From contig NZ_VICB01000003.1 in the NCBI RefSeq assembly GCF_006546835.1, positions 310,001 to 374,000 of the forward strand: a DNA stretch of 64,000 bases, given 5' to 3'. The position numbers were made by a program, and so were the translations under genes. Within the stretch, counting starts at the first letter, position 1, and each line of letters opens with the position of its first letter. A model generated the notes under the pieces. It ran no database searches and was not told the DNA's origin. It was given only the letters and a program-made list of their open reading frames with translations. This DNA is from Actinomyces johnsonii (GTDB lineage: Bacteria > Actinomycetota > Actinomycetes > Actinomycetales > Actinomycetaceae). Of the stretch, positions 17,675 to 25,539 are shown piece by piece.

Positions 17675-18087
17675 TTCAGGCTCTTCCTGACGTGGCTGCT
17701 CGGATTGAGCCAGGAGATCTCAATGGTGATCTTGCCGACGCTCAGCCCGGTGAGGTGCTCGACGCGACCGCGCACGTGCGCGCGCAGATCTTCGATGGTG
17801 GAGGACAGTGGTGCGGGAAAGACCAGGCCGAGGTCCAGGTGGAGGACGGCGACCTGCCCGTAGAGCTCGCACTGGGCCTCGGGCTGGGAGGCGAAGTTGC
17901 GGCGGGCGCCGATTCCCAGGAGCCCTCCGGCGTTGGATCCGACATTGCCGGTCTCATAGGCGGCCTGGGCTGCGATCTGGGCGACGACTCGGGCCGGAAT
18001 GGTGGTGGTGCCGCGCTGTTCCCAGGAGGATTCCTCGTCCCGGGCGGGTCCCGGCTGCGTGATGGCGGGCTGGGTCGCGGTCGCCAT
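17671..18087 (-). CDS. Asp23/Gls24 family envelope stress protein
   Basis: A 138-residue Asp23-domain protein: TTTIPARVVAQIAAQAAYET, a glycine-rich loop, then CELYGQVAVLHLDLGLVFPA and VRGRVEHLTGLSVGKITIEI. The ATG (MATATQPA) starts two bases after the DUF2273 stop and was chosen over an in-frame upstream extension that would overlap that gene. It overlaps the downstream DUF6286 start by 4 bases. Asp23 proteins form abundant membrane-associated assemblies in cell-envelope stress. Confidence 0.85.
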   Translation of the reverse strand: MATATQPAITQPGPARDEESSWEQRGTTTIPARVVAQIAAQAAYETGNVGSNAGGLLGIGARRNFASQPEAQCELYGQVAVLHLDLGLVFPAPLSSTIEDLRAHVRGRVEHLTGLSVGKITIEISWLNPSSHVRKSLK

Positions 18088-18089
18088 CG

Positions 18090-18266
18090 TCACTTCTTTC
18101 GCCGATCCAGGATACTTTGGACATCGACCCGGCCCTCCAGGTAGAGGCCCACCGCCAATCCGGCCAGGCCGCACAGGGCTACCAGGACGAAGTCGGCGAA
18201 GGAGCCGAAGGCGAGAATGGTTCCAAGGAACAGGCCCACCAGGAGGGCCAGGTACGTTGTCTTCAT
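18090..18266 (-). CDS. Small DUF2273-like membrane protein (58 aa)
   Basis: This short gene encodes MKTTYLALLVGLFLGTILAF, then GSFADFVLVALCGLAGLAVG and a charged tail ending DRRKK. Two hydrophobic helices joined by a short turn and a basic C-terminus are the pattern of DUF2273 proteins, which sit in Asp23 operons. A GAGGAG ribosome-binding site precedes the ATG. Only two bases separate its stop from the next gene. It probably serves as a membrane scaffold within the complex. Confidence 0.75.
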   Translation of the reverse strand: MKTTYLALLVGLFLGTILAFGSFADFVLVALCGLAGLAVGLYLEGRVDVQSILDRRKK

Positions 18267-18298
18267 GAGAGCTCCTCAGATCAAGGCGTCGGGATGGG

Positions 18299-18775
18299 TC
18301 ACTTGAGGTCGGCGGCCTCGGAGTTGTCGGAGTCGTCGTCGGGCAGGTGGACGTCGGTGACGTTGATGTTGACCTCGACGACCTCCAGGCCGGTGGTGCC
18401 CTCGATCTGCTCGATGATGTTGCGGCGGATGGCGTTGGAGACCTCGACGATGGAGACGCCGTACTCGACCACCACGGTGACCTCGATGGCGGCCTGGGTC
18501 TCACCCTTCTGGACGCTGATGCCGCCGGCGACGTTGGTCTGGGCGTTGGGGATGCGGTCGGTCACCGCACTGAAGGCGCGGCGCACGGCGTTGCCCATGT
18601 CGTAGACGCCGGGCACCTCACGGGCGGCCATGCCGGCGATCTTGGCGACGACGTTCTCGTCGATAGTGGTCACGCCGTGCGAGGTCTGGAGGGGGCCGCG
18701 AGGGGTCTTGTCCTCCTCGGCCTGCTCGTTGCGCTCGCGCTGCTGGCCGGTCTGGGGGATGGCGTTGTTGCTCAT
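18299..18775 (-). CDS. Asp23/Gls24 family envelope stress protein
   Basis: The 158-residue protein is the most canonical Asp23 member here: LQTSHGVTTIDENVVAKIAG, MAAREVPGVYDMG, AIEVTVVVEYGVSIVEVSNA and TGLEVVEVNINVTDVHLPDD. The start MSNNAIPQ was picked because AAAGAGG lies upstream and the longer frame lacks a site. It heads the operon that continues through DUF2273, a second Asp23, two membrane anchors, the sigma factor and two small proteins. About 290 bases separate it from the glsB terminator side, leaving room for its own promoter. Confidence 0.9.
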   Translation of the reverse strand: MSNNAIPQTGQQRERNEQAEEDKTPRGPLQTSHGVTTIDENVVAKIAGMAAREVPGVYDMGNAVRRAFSAVTDRIPNAQTNVAGGISVQKGETQAAIEVTVVVEYGVSIVEVSNAIRRNIIEQIEGTTGLEVVEVNINVTDVHLPDDDSDNSEAADLK

Positions 18776-18994
18776 TGGAGCCTCTTTCGTTGATCCGTGA
18801 GATGGATGGCGACGGAATGTCGTGGTGCGCGGTCCAGCAACTGGTCCGTCAAGGCGCCTCGGTGACTGCCGTGGCCGGTTCGTGTGACTGGCCGACGTGA
18901 CTGACGGGTTTTGCTGTCCGTCATGATTGCCGCGCTGAAAGAAGGACGCCGCCGGCCAGGGAATCCTCACGGCCCCATTCCATGGCTTGCGTCA

Positions 18995-19050
18995 CAAAAA
19001 GGTGAAGCGGGTTCCGTGGAGGCGGTGAGTGCCTCCGCGGGACCCGCTTC
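18995..19050 (-). terminator. Rho-independent terminator of glsB
   Basis: A 20-bp stem (GAAGCGGGTTCCGTGGAGGC pairing with GCCTCCGCGGGACCCGCTTC, two wobble-type mismatches) with a 7-base loop is followed on the minus strand by TTTTT. It lies just after the glsB stop and insulates the downstream Asp23 operon. Confidence 0.85.
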
Positions 19051-19064
19051 AGGGCGCTGAGGGG

Positions 19065-19322
19065 CTACTTGCGGCCGGTGATGCCCAGGTAAATGGAGAT
19101 CGCGATGACGGCGGCGATGATGGACGCGACCCAGCGGATCCAGTCGATGCCGGGTGTTTCCGCGATGCCGAAGAAGCCGGCTACTGTTCTTCCGACGAAT
19201 GCGCCCACTGCGCCCAGCACAATGGTCCACAGCATCGAGATGTCTTGAACTCCTCGCATGACGAGCCTGGCCAGGGCGCCGATGATGGCGCCGGTGATGA
19301 TCATTCCGATGAATGACAGCAT
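19065..19322 (-). CDS. GlsB/YeaQ/YmgE family stress-response membrane protein
   Basis: An 85-residue protein with three hydrophobic helices and the family's glycine-rich repeats: MLSFIGMIITGAIIGALARL, WTIVLGAVGAFVGRTVAGFF and SIIAAVIAISIYLGITGRK. The ATG was chosen for the GGAGGA ribosome-binding site; the frame is open further upstream without one. GlsB proteins are often encoded near Asp23/Gls24 genes, as here, though its own terminator makes it a separate transcript. Confidence 0.88.
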   Translation of the reverse strand: MLSFIGMIITGAIIGALARLVMRGVQDISMLWTIVLGAVGAFVGRTVAGFFGIAETPGIDWIRWVASIIAAVIAISIYLGITGRK

Positions 19323-19481
19323 GGTGTCTTCCTCCGAGAAGGTCCGATGAGGTGGAGATGTTCTCCAACCGGACGTTGAAACGTTCTGGCAACGTGTCAG
19401 CCTGTCATGAGACGGGAGACAACGCTCCCTGATGGACGCCATGGAAACGTCAATCGTCACGGGCCGGGAACATGGCATGCG

Positions 19482-20738
19482 TTACACCGTCGTGGGTCTG
19501 GGCTGCCCGTCAGCGGCGAGCTCGGGGGCGGTGAAGGTGCGCACCTGGGCGGCGTCGGCGCTGATGAGCGCGGGGGAGTCGACCTGCTCGCCGAGGGTCT
19601 CCAGGGACCGGGCGGTCACCAGCAGCCGGTTCTCCATGGAGCCGACCGCCTTGTTGTAGGCGGTGACGCTGCGCCGCAGCGCCCCGCCCAGGGCATCGAG
19701 GTGGCCCGCGACGGTCCCCAGCCGCTCATAGAGCGTACGGCCGAGCTCGAGCAGCTCGCGGGCGTCGTCGTTGATGGCGGTGCGTGCCCAGGCCGTGGCG
19801 CAGGTGCGCAGCAGGGCGAGCAGCGTCACCGGTGAGGCCAGGGCGACTCCGCGCCCCAGCGAGTGCTCCAGGAGTGCGGAGTCGGCCTCCAGTGCGGCCG
19901 ACAGCACGGCCTCCGCCGGGACGAAGAGCACCACGAGCTCGGGGGAGTCCCCCAGTGCCCGGTTGTAGCGGCGCGCGGCGAGCTGATCGACGTGCCCGCG
20001 CAGCGCCTTGGCGTGAGCGGCCAGGAGCTCGCCGCGCCGATCCTCGTCCTCCGGGGAGGCGCCACGGACATCGATGGCCGCCAGGTAGGAGTCCATGGGG
20101 GCCTTGGCGTCCACCGCCAGGTACCCGTCCCCGGGCAGATGGACGACGACGTCGGGCCGGGACCGGTCGGCGGCGCCGTCACCGGAGTCGGTCGCTGTTC
20201 CCGGACCGCCCCGCCTCTGGATCAGCGCCCCAATGGTGCGCTGCTCGGAGAAGTCCACGTGCCGCATCATCCCGGAGGCCTCCAAGACTCGGGCCAGCTC
20301 CGCCTCGCCCCACATGCCGCGCGCCGAGCGCGAGCGCAGGGCGCCCTCCAGAGAGGCAGTGGATCGGGCCAGGTCCTGCTCGCGCAGCGCGGTGGCCCGC
20401 AGCTGCTCGGCCAGGGCCGCGTGCTGCTCGGCGCGCTGCTTCTCCAGGGACTCGACCCGGTTCCCCACCTGTTCGAGCTGGCTGCGCACCGGCGCCAGGG
20501 CCCGCAGCACCGAGCCGTCACGCTCGGCGCGTTCCTCGGCCACCTGGGTGCGTGAAGACAGCTCCTCGGCCCGGGCCTGCCACTGGGCGGCTTGGGCCCG
20601 CAGCTCCGCCACCTGCTCGCCATCAGCCCGGTGCGCGGTGGTGCGCCGGGCGATTGCGCCGATGTAGCCGATGACCACGCCGATCACCAGGCCGATGAGG
20701 AGCAGCAGAATGGGAAGGAGGACGGGTGAGGAGCTCAT
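19482..20738 (-). CDS. rmuC: DNA recombination protein RmuC
   Basis: The 418-residue protein has an N-terminal membrane helix (LLPILLLLIGLVIGVVIGYI), a coiled-coil segment (about residues 30-140, many Gln/Glu/Arg heptads) and the RmuC nuclease-like domain (SARGMWGEAELARVLEASGM, YLAVDAKAPMDSYLAAI with a D-x-K pair, FVPAEAVLSAALEADSALLE). RmuC limits inversion recombination at short inverted repeats in E. coli. The start MSSSPVLL was chosen to place the membrane helix at the N-terminus; a longer in-frame extension is Pro/Arg-rich and unlikely. It is divergent from the esterase gene. Confidence 0.92.
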   Translation of the reverse strand: MSSSPVLLPILLLLIGLVIGVVIGYIGAIARRTTAHRADGEQVAELRAQAAQWQARAEELSSRTQVAEERAERDGSVLRALAPVRSQLEQVGNRVESLEKQRAEQHAALAEQLRATALREQDLARSTASLEGALRSRSARGMWGEAELARVLEASGMMRHVDFSEQRTIGALIQRRGGPGTATDSGDGAADRSRPDVVVHLPGDGYLAVDAKAPMDSYLAAIDVRGASPEDEDRRGELLAAHAKALRGHVDQLAARRYNRALGDSPELVVLFVPAEAVLSAALEADSALLEHSLGRGVALASPVTLLALLRTCATAWARTAINDDARELLELGRTLYERLGTVAGHLDALGGALRRSVTAYNKAVGSMENRLLVTARSLETLGEQVDSPALISADAAQVRTFTAPELAADGQPRPTTV

Positions 20739-21011
20739 GAACTGATCATGCCCCAGGGGTGTGACATCTATTCCGGTTCCTTGAAGGGGGCGCGTCAGCA
20801 GGCGTCTGAGGCCGGCGGTCCGGTCGGGGCGGATCCTGCAGGGCCAGCGCCGACATCGCCGGCCGACCAACTCCCAATCGACCGCCCGGACCTGGGCCGA
20901 CGGTCCCTCCTCGCACCTGTCAACTCCGCCCGAAGGACGCGAAGAGATCAAGGGCACGGACCCTTTGCTACCTCGGGAGGATGGGCAGCTGCGCAGGCAG
21001 TGCCATCCTTT

Positions 21012-22643
21012 ATGGACGTGAACCTCTTGCGTGGTATTGAGCTGACCAGTTCCAGCACAATCTGGACCGTCGGGGTCCTGGCCGTGCTGACGGCGGTCGT
21101 CGCCGCGGTCCTCCTACCGTGGACGCTTCCGGCCGCTACGGGAGACAAGCCCTCCGAGGCACCCGACGTGCCGGAGGCCGCGGAGAAGCCCGTCTCCGTC
21201 AGCCCTACGGTCCGCCACGTGCTGCGCACCGTCGGCCGTTATACGGCGCGCACCGTCATGGTGGGCACTCCGGTGCTGCTCGTCGTCGTGCTCGGCGGTC
21301 TGCTCATCAACCTGCCCATGCACTACGTGCGCACGCTCGGCGACGTCATCGAGGCCGCCGCCCCGCGCACCCAGGGCGCCTCGCGCGTCACGCCGCTGCC
21401 GGACGCCTCCGTCTACGACGCCGTCCCGGCCTCGGCCTGGAAGGCCTCCTTCCAGGACGTAGGCGACGGCTCGCAGAAGAGCAACTGGACCGGCCCGGTC
21501 AGCGGCATCTCCCTGCCGGTGCGCGTGGTCCTGCCCTCCGGGTACCGGCCCGACGACGGACGCACCTACAACGTCATCGAGGGCATCCACGGCTGGGTCG
21601 GTGACCCGGAGTCCCTGGTGACGGGCCTGTCCTCCCCCAAAGCGCTCCAGGCCGCCATCGACGCCGGGCGCATCCCGCCGTCGATCATCGTCATCCCCTC
21701 GGTCAACGTGGACGGAACCCAGCACGACTGCGTCGACATTGCCGGCCGCCCGGCCGTGGAGACCTGGACCGCTGAGGAGATCCCCCGCATGGTCCGGGCC
21801 ACCTTCCCCAACGTCTCCACTCAGCGGTCGGGGTGGATGCTCATGGGGGTCTCGGCCGGGGCCTACTGCGCGGCGCGCACTGCTTTCGACGTCCCGCAGC
21901 GATTCGGCGCGGTCGGCGTCCTATCCTCCTACGATCGCCCCGCCGAGGGGGCCCTGGCACACGGCGGCCAGCAGCTCCAGGCGCAGAACGCGCTATCCAC
22001 CCTGCTGGAGCAGCGCACCCCCGACGGCCTGCGCCTTTATGTCATGGGCACTCAGGACGACCCCTACAGCGCCGCCCGCACGGCCTGGCTCATGGAGGAC
22101 GTGGCTCAGAAACCCGACTCGGTGTCGATCGACACCCCGCCCCAGGGCGGGCACTCCTGGTACCTGTGGACCGACCGGTTCCCGACGCTGCTGACCTGGT
22201 GGGGCTCGGACCCTGAGGTCTTCGCCGCGGCCGGACTGCCGGCGCCCGAGGGCGATACATGGGCCAAGGCGACCGCCGCCGGCGTCACGCCCATCGTGGC
22301 CACCCCCAAGGACCAGCGCACGGTGGGATCGGCCTCGCCGATGCGCGCCGCTCCGTTCGAGATCAACGGCCTGGGCACCATCATCGTGGCCGTGGGCGCT
22401 TCGCTGGCCGTGGTCGGTACCGCCCTGGTCTGGTCTCCCCGCTGGGGCCGACGGCGTGGCGGTGAGAAGCCGTCGGCGGTGCGCCTGGGCGGCGCGATCG
22501 CGGGGCGATTCGCGGTGGTTGCGCTCGCGGCGGTCTTGATCGCGGTGACGGTGGGGATCGGGGTCAACGCCGGTGGGGGCTTCTACACTTCGTGGCACGA
22601 TCTGCGGGCCTCGATCCGGGTGAGCGATAACGTCGGCAGGTGA
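21012..22643 (+). CDS. Membrane-anchored alpha/beta-hydrolase-fold esterase
   Basis: The 543-residue protein has two N-terminal transmembrane segments (around residues 17-40 and 80-100), an extracytoplasmic esterase domain, and two C-terminal transmembrane segments (near 457-477 and 497-520). The catalytic domain has the family pattern of esterase D/mycolyltransferase-like enzymes: VRVVLPSGYRPDDGRTYNVI, the nucleophile elbow GVSAGAYCAA, an Asp in TQDDPYSA and the histidine in PPQGGHSWYLW. The start is the first plausible ATG before the first helix; no strong ribosome-binding site is seen. The substrate is unknown, perhaps a cell-envelope ester. Confidence 0.8.
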   Translation: MDVNLLRGIELTSSSTIWTVGVLAVLTAVVAAVLLPWTLPAATGDKPSEAPDVPEAAEKPVSVSPTVRHVLRTVGRYTARTVMVGTPVLLVVVLGGLLINLPMHYVRTLGDVIEAAAPRTQGASRVTPLPDASVYDAVPASAWKASFQDVGDGSQKSNWTGPVSGISLPVRVVLPSGYRPDDGRTYNVIEGIHGWVGDPESLVTGLSSPKALQAAIDAGRIPPSIIVIPSVNVDGTQHDCVDIAGRPAVETWTAEEIPRMVRATFPNVSTQRSGWMLMGVSAGAYCAARTAFDVPQRFGAVGVLSSYDRPAEGALAHGGQQLQAQNALSTLLEQRTPDGLRLYVMGTQDDPYSAARTAWLMEDVAQKPDSVSIDTPPQGGHSWYLWTDRFPTLLTWWGSDPEVFAAAGLPAPEGDTWAKATAAGVTPIVATPKDQRTVGSASPMRAAPFEINGLGTIIVAVGASLAVVGTALVWSPRWGRRRGGEKPSAVRLGGAIAGRFAVVALAAVLIAVTVGIGVNAGGGFYTSWHDLRASIRVSDNVGR

Positions 22644-22776
22644 GAGGCGCTCGTCACCGGGGCGGCCGGGGCGGCCGGCGCAGTCGACTGCGGTCGACGT
22701 CGTCGGCAGGTGGGCGGGGCCGTGATGGGCGTTGTTGGGACGCACCGTGTCGTCGGGGCCGTCTAAACTCTCCTGC

Positions 22777-23862
22777 GTGGCACTTACCATCGGAATCGTC
22801 GGACTGCCCAACGTCGGCAAGTCCACCCTGTTCAACGCCCTGACCCGCGCGACCGTCCTGGCCGCCAACTACCCGTTCGCGACGATCGAGCCGAATGTGG
22901 GGGTTGTACCGCTGCCGGATGCTCGCCTGGACAAGCTCGCCGAGCTGTTCCACTCCGCCAGGGTGGTCCCGGCGACGGTGTCCTTCGTGGATATCGCCGG
23001 GATCGTGCGCGGCGCCAGCGAGGGCGAGGGACTGGGTAACCAGTTCCTGGCCAATATCCGCGAGGCGGACGCGATCTGCATGGTGACGCGCGCCTTCGAG
23101 GACCCGGACGTGGTTCACGTGGACGGCAAGGTGGAGCCGGCTGGGGACATCGAGACGATCGCCACCGAGCTGGTGCTGGCGGACATGCAGACCCTGGAGA
23201 AGGCGATTCCGCGCCTGGAGAAGGAGGTGCGGGGCAAGAAGACGGAGCCGGTGGTGCTGGAGACGGCGCAGGCGGCCCTCAAGGTTCTGGAGACCGGGAC
23301 GCTCTTGTCCGCCGGGGCGGCTGCCGCGGGCATTGATGCGGAGGTGCTCAGGACCTTCCAGCTCATGACCACCAAGCCCTTCATCTACGTGTTCAACATG
23401 GACGACGCCGGAATGAATGACGAGGCCCGTCAGGCCGAACTGCGCGAGCTGGTGGCGCCGGCGGAGGCGATCTTCCTGGATGCCCAGTTCGAGGCCGAGC
23501 TCGTGGAGCTCGAGCCGGCGGAGGCGGCGGAGATGCTGCACGAGAACGGGCAGGAGGAGTCCGGCCTGGACAAGCTGGCCCGGGTCGGTTTCGACACCCT
23601 GGGCCTGCAGACCTACCTGACGGCGGGGGAGAAGGAGTCCCGGGCGTGGACGATCCGCAAGGGCGCGACGGCGCCCCAGGCCGCGGGCGTGATCCACACC
23701 GACTTCGAACGGGGCTTCATCAAGGCGGAGATCGTGAGTTATGACGACCTGGTCCGCTACGGCAGCGTTGCCGAAGCCCGCGCCCACGGCCGAGTGCGCA
23801 TGGAGGGAAAGGACTACGTCATGGCCGATGGGGACGTGGTCGAGTTCAGGTTCAACGTCTGA
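22777..23862 (+). CDS. ychF: Redox-regulated ATPase/GTPase YchF (OLA1 family)
   Basis: YchF is a ribosome-associated P-loop protein. The 361-residue sequence has GIVGLPNVGKSTLFNALTRA as G1, FVDIAGIVRGASEGEGLGNQ as G3, YVFNMDD in place of the usual NKxD (the atypical G4 of the family that favours ATP), and the C-terminal TGS-like domain (YLTAGEKESRAWTIRKGATA, ending ADGDVVEFRFNV). The GTG start gives the conserved ALTIGIVG N-terminus. The restriction-modification genes follow 32 bases downstream. Confidence 0.97.
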   Translation: MALTIGIVGLPNVGKSTLFNALTRATVLAANYPFATIEPNVGVVPLPDARLDKLAELFHSARVVPATVSFVDIAGIVRGASEGEGLGNQFLANIREADAICMVTRAFEDPDVVHVDGKVEPAGDIETIATELVLADMQTLEKAIPRLEKEVRGKKTEPVVLETAQAALKVLETGTLLSAGAAAAGIDAEVLRTFQLMTTKPFIYVFNMDDAGMNDEARQAELRELVAPAEAIFLDAQFEAELVELEPAEAAEMLHENGQEESGLDKLARVGFDTLGLQTYLTAGEKESRAWTIRKGATAPQAAGVIHTDFERGFIKAEIVSYDDLVRYGSVAEARAHGRVRMEGKDYVMADGDVVEFRFNV

Positions 23863-23894
23863 CTGCTGGCAGTGGCGTCTGATGGGAGAATGGT

Positions 23895-24632
23895 GTGAGC
23901 GCGTCTAAGGCCGAGCTCCCGGGGACGGTTCGGAAACCCCGGGTGGAACTGCCATCCGGATACCGCTATGGTGTGACTAGATATGCCGATCTCATCCTCA
24001 AATACGCCTTCCCCAGGAAGTTCGCAGACGTTACGGGCAACCTCGATGAGTTCTTCATAGATTACGCCGAGGATATTAAGCAGGGCGGCGGTTCCCGCGC
24101 GCGGCACACTGCTCGACACGACGCCGGTCTCACAAGGCGCGGCTGGAGCAAGCACAACGTCACCATCGAAAAACTCGTTGATGGCGAACCGGTGTACCGA
24201 GTTCGGAACCATGAGATCGATGTCTTCACCATGGGCGACGACGGCACCTACCCGGGCATAGCCGACGAGATGGAGTGGAATAATAAGGATCCATTCTTCC
24301 ATCGCGATCTCAACAATTTTCAGGCGCTGCATCGTGAAGGCGTCATAGCTGTCGGCATCATTATCACCCGGGGGCCGCGGCTCCAGGAGGTTCTCGAATA
24401 CCTCGGAGCTCATGGCGAATACCCCAACACCAAGTACGGCAAGGCGACCACTCACTGGGATAAGCTCGTTCCCATGATCGACATGGGTGGCGGTGGAGAA
24501 TGCCCTCTGCTCTGCATCGGCATCGAACCGGAGCGAGTACGAGGGCTTCCCGCCGATGTCCTTCGAGATTTCAGATTCTCGGACGGGGAAACTTTGCCCC
24601 TTCCCGACGAGAGTGGTGACAGCCACAAGTAG
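23895..24632 (+). CDS. Type II restriction endonuclease, BglII family
   Basis: The 245-residue protein resembles the BglII endonuclease family (restriction endonuclease-like fold). Supporting stretches are VRNHEIDVFTMGDDGTYPGI, containing Glu/Asp residues suited to the metal site, LNNFQALHREGVIAVGIIIT, and YPNTKYGKATTHWDKLVPMI, the KYG-TTH-KL pattern seen in BglII relatives. BglII cuts AGATCT; whether this homolog keeps that specificity is inferred, though AGATCT occurs twice in the adjacent palindrome. The GTG start has GGGAG upstream. The stop codon lies inside the palindrome that precedes the methyltransferase gene. Base composition is a little more AT-rich than ychF, fitting acquisition. 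Confidence 0.82.
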   Translation: MSASKAELPGTVRKPRVELPSGYRYGVTRYADLILKYAFPRKFADVTGNLDEFFIDYAEDIKQGGGSRARHTARHDAGLTRRGWSKHNVTIEKLVDGEPVYRVRNHEIDVFTMGDDGTYPGIADEMEWNNKDPFFHRDLNNFQALHREGVIAVGIIITRGPRLQEVLEYLGAHGEYPNTKYGKATTHWDKLVPMIDMGGGGECPLLCIGIEPERVRGLPADVLRDFRFSDGETLPLPDESGDSHK

Positions 24633-24655
24633 ATCTCACGTGAGATCTACTTGTG
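24624..24655. promoter_or_regulatory. 32-bp perfect palindrome with two AGATCT sites between R and M genes
   Basis: CACAAGTAGATCTCAC is followed directly by its exact complement GTGAGATCTACTTGTG. Each half holds one AGATCT, the BglII recognition sequence. The left half contains the stop codon of the endonuclease gene; the right half fills the -35/-10 spacer of the candidate methyltransferase promoter. It could serve as operator, methylation switch, attenuator hairpin or several of these. Confidence 0.85.
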
Positions 24656-24662
24656 CTAAACT
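24634..24662 (+). promoter_or_regulatory. Candidate promoter of the methyltransferase gene
   Basis: TAAACT is a reasonable -10 hexamer and sits 6 bases before the second in-frame GTG, which would make the transcript leaderless. No Shine-Dalgarno precedes either GTG, in keeping with this. The -35 region and spacer would lie inside the 32-bp palindrome, though no good -35 match is visible. Confidence 0.45.
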
Positions 24663-24668
24663 GTGCGT

Positions 24669-25505
24669 GTGACACCGAAAGTTGCGCCACTGCGCGAGAA
24701 TCTTGATATTGCCCCACTTCCGCGCGTTGATGGAGGATTTAAAACTGTTCTGGCTGATCCTCCGTGGCGTTTTCAGAACCGTACCGGCAAGGTGGCCCCT
24801 GAGCATCGTCGTCTCGACCGCTACTCGACCATGAGCCTGGAGGAGATCAAGAGCCTTCCCGTGTCGGAGGTGGTGTCAGATAATGCGCACCTGTATCTCT
24901 GGGTTCCCAACGCCCTTCTGCCCGAGGGATTGCAAGTCATGGAGGCCTGGGGGTTCCGATATGTCTCCAACATCGTCTGGGCCAAGCGCCGCAAAGACGG
25001 CGGTCCGGACGGCAGGGGTGTGGGATTCTACTTCCGAAATGTCACCGAGCTCATTCTTTTCGGTGTTCGAGGCTCCATGAGGACGCTTGCGCCGGCGAGA
25101 AGCCAGGTGAACATGATTGAAACGCGCAAACGAGAGCACTCGCGCAAGCCGGATGAACAATACGATCTCATCGAGCAGTGCTCTCCGGGACCGTTCCTGG
25201 AAATGTTCGCCCGTCACTCACGTGAGGAGTGGGTCACGTGGGGGGATGAGTCCGCGGAGGACGTCGTTCCTCGGGGGCGCACTCACAAGGGGTACGCCGG
25301 TGGACCGCTGCTCGTCCCCGCGGTTCAGCCGCATGGACGGCTCAGCGCCAAGGATCAGGCCGTCATCGGCAGCAGGCTGCGCGCAGAGTACGACAATGGC
25401 GCCAGCATCCGCGACCTCTGCGCGCAGACCGGATACACCATTACGCGCGTGCGCACGTTACTCACCAACGCCGGCGTGATCTTCCGGGAGCCCGGGCACC
25501 ACTGA
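24669..25505 (+). CDS. MT-A70 family DNA adenine N6-methyltransferase with C-terminal HTH
   Basis: The ~278-residue protein has the MT-A70 catalytic motif in KTVLADPPWRFQNRTGK (DPPW), followed by YSTMSLEEIKSLPVSEVVSD, HLYLWVPNALLPEGLQVMEA, YVSNIVWAKRRKDGG and the SAM-binding GPFLEMFARHSREEWVTWGD region. The last ~55 residues form a separate segment (GSRLRAEYDNGASIRDLCAQ, then TGYTITRVRTLLTNAGVIFR) that reads as a helix-turn-helix. It lies 36 bases after the BglII-like gene on the same strand and should protect the host by adenine methylation. Start may instead be the GTG two codons earlier. An HTH on a methyltransferase suggests autoregulation at the palindrome just upstream. Confidence 0.88.
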   Translation: MTPKVAPLRENLDIAPLPRVDGGFKTVLADPPWRFQNRTGKVAPEHRRLDRYSTMSLEEIKSLPVSEVVSDNAHLYLWVPNALLPEGLQVMEAWGFRYVSNIVWAKRRKDGGPDGRGVGFYFRNVTELILFGVRGSMRTLAPARSQVNMIETRKREHSRKPDEQYDLIEQCSPGPFLEMFARHSREEWVTWGDESAEDVVPRGRTHKGYAGGPLLVPAVQPHGRLSAKDQAVIGSRLRAEYDNGASIRDLCAQTGYTITRVRTLLTNAGVIFREPGHH

Positions 25506-25528
25506 CAAGACAGTCTGGTGGTGCCCGG
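25492..25528. terminator. Bidirectional terminator hairpin between methyltransferase and AIM24 genes
   Basis: CCGGGCACCAC and GTGGTGCCCGG pair perfectly around a 15-base loop that itself contains a small dyad (GACA..TGTC-like). It spans the methyltransferase stop and lies just beyond the convergent AIM24 stop. Confidence 0.75.
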
Positions 25529-25539
25529 CGGCCGCCCGC

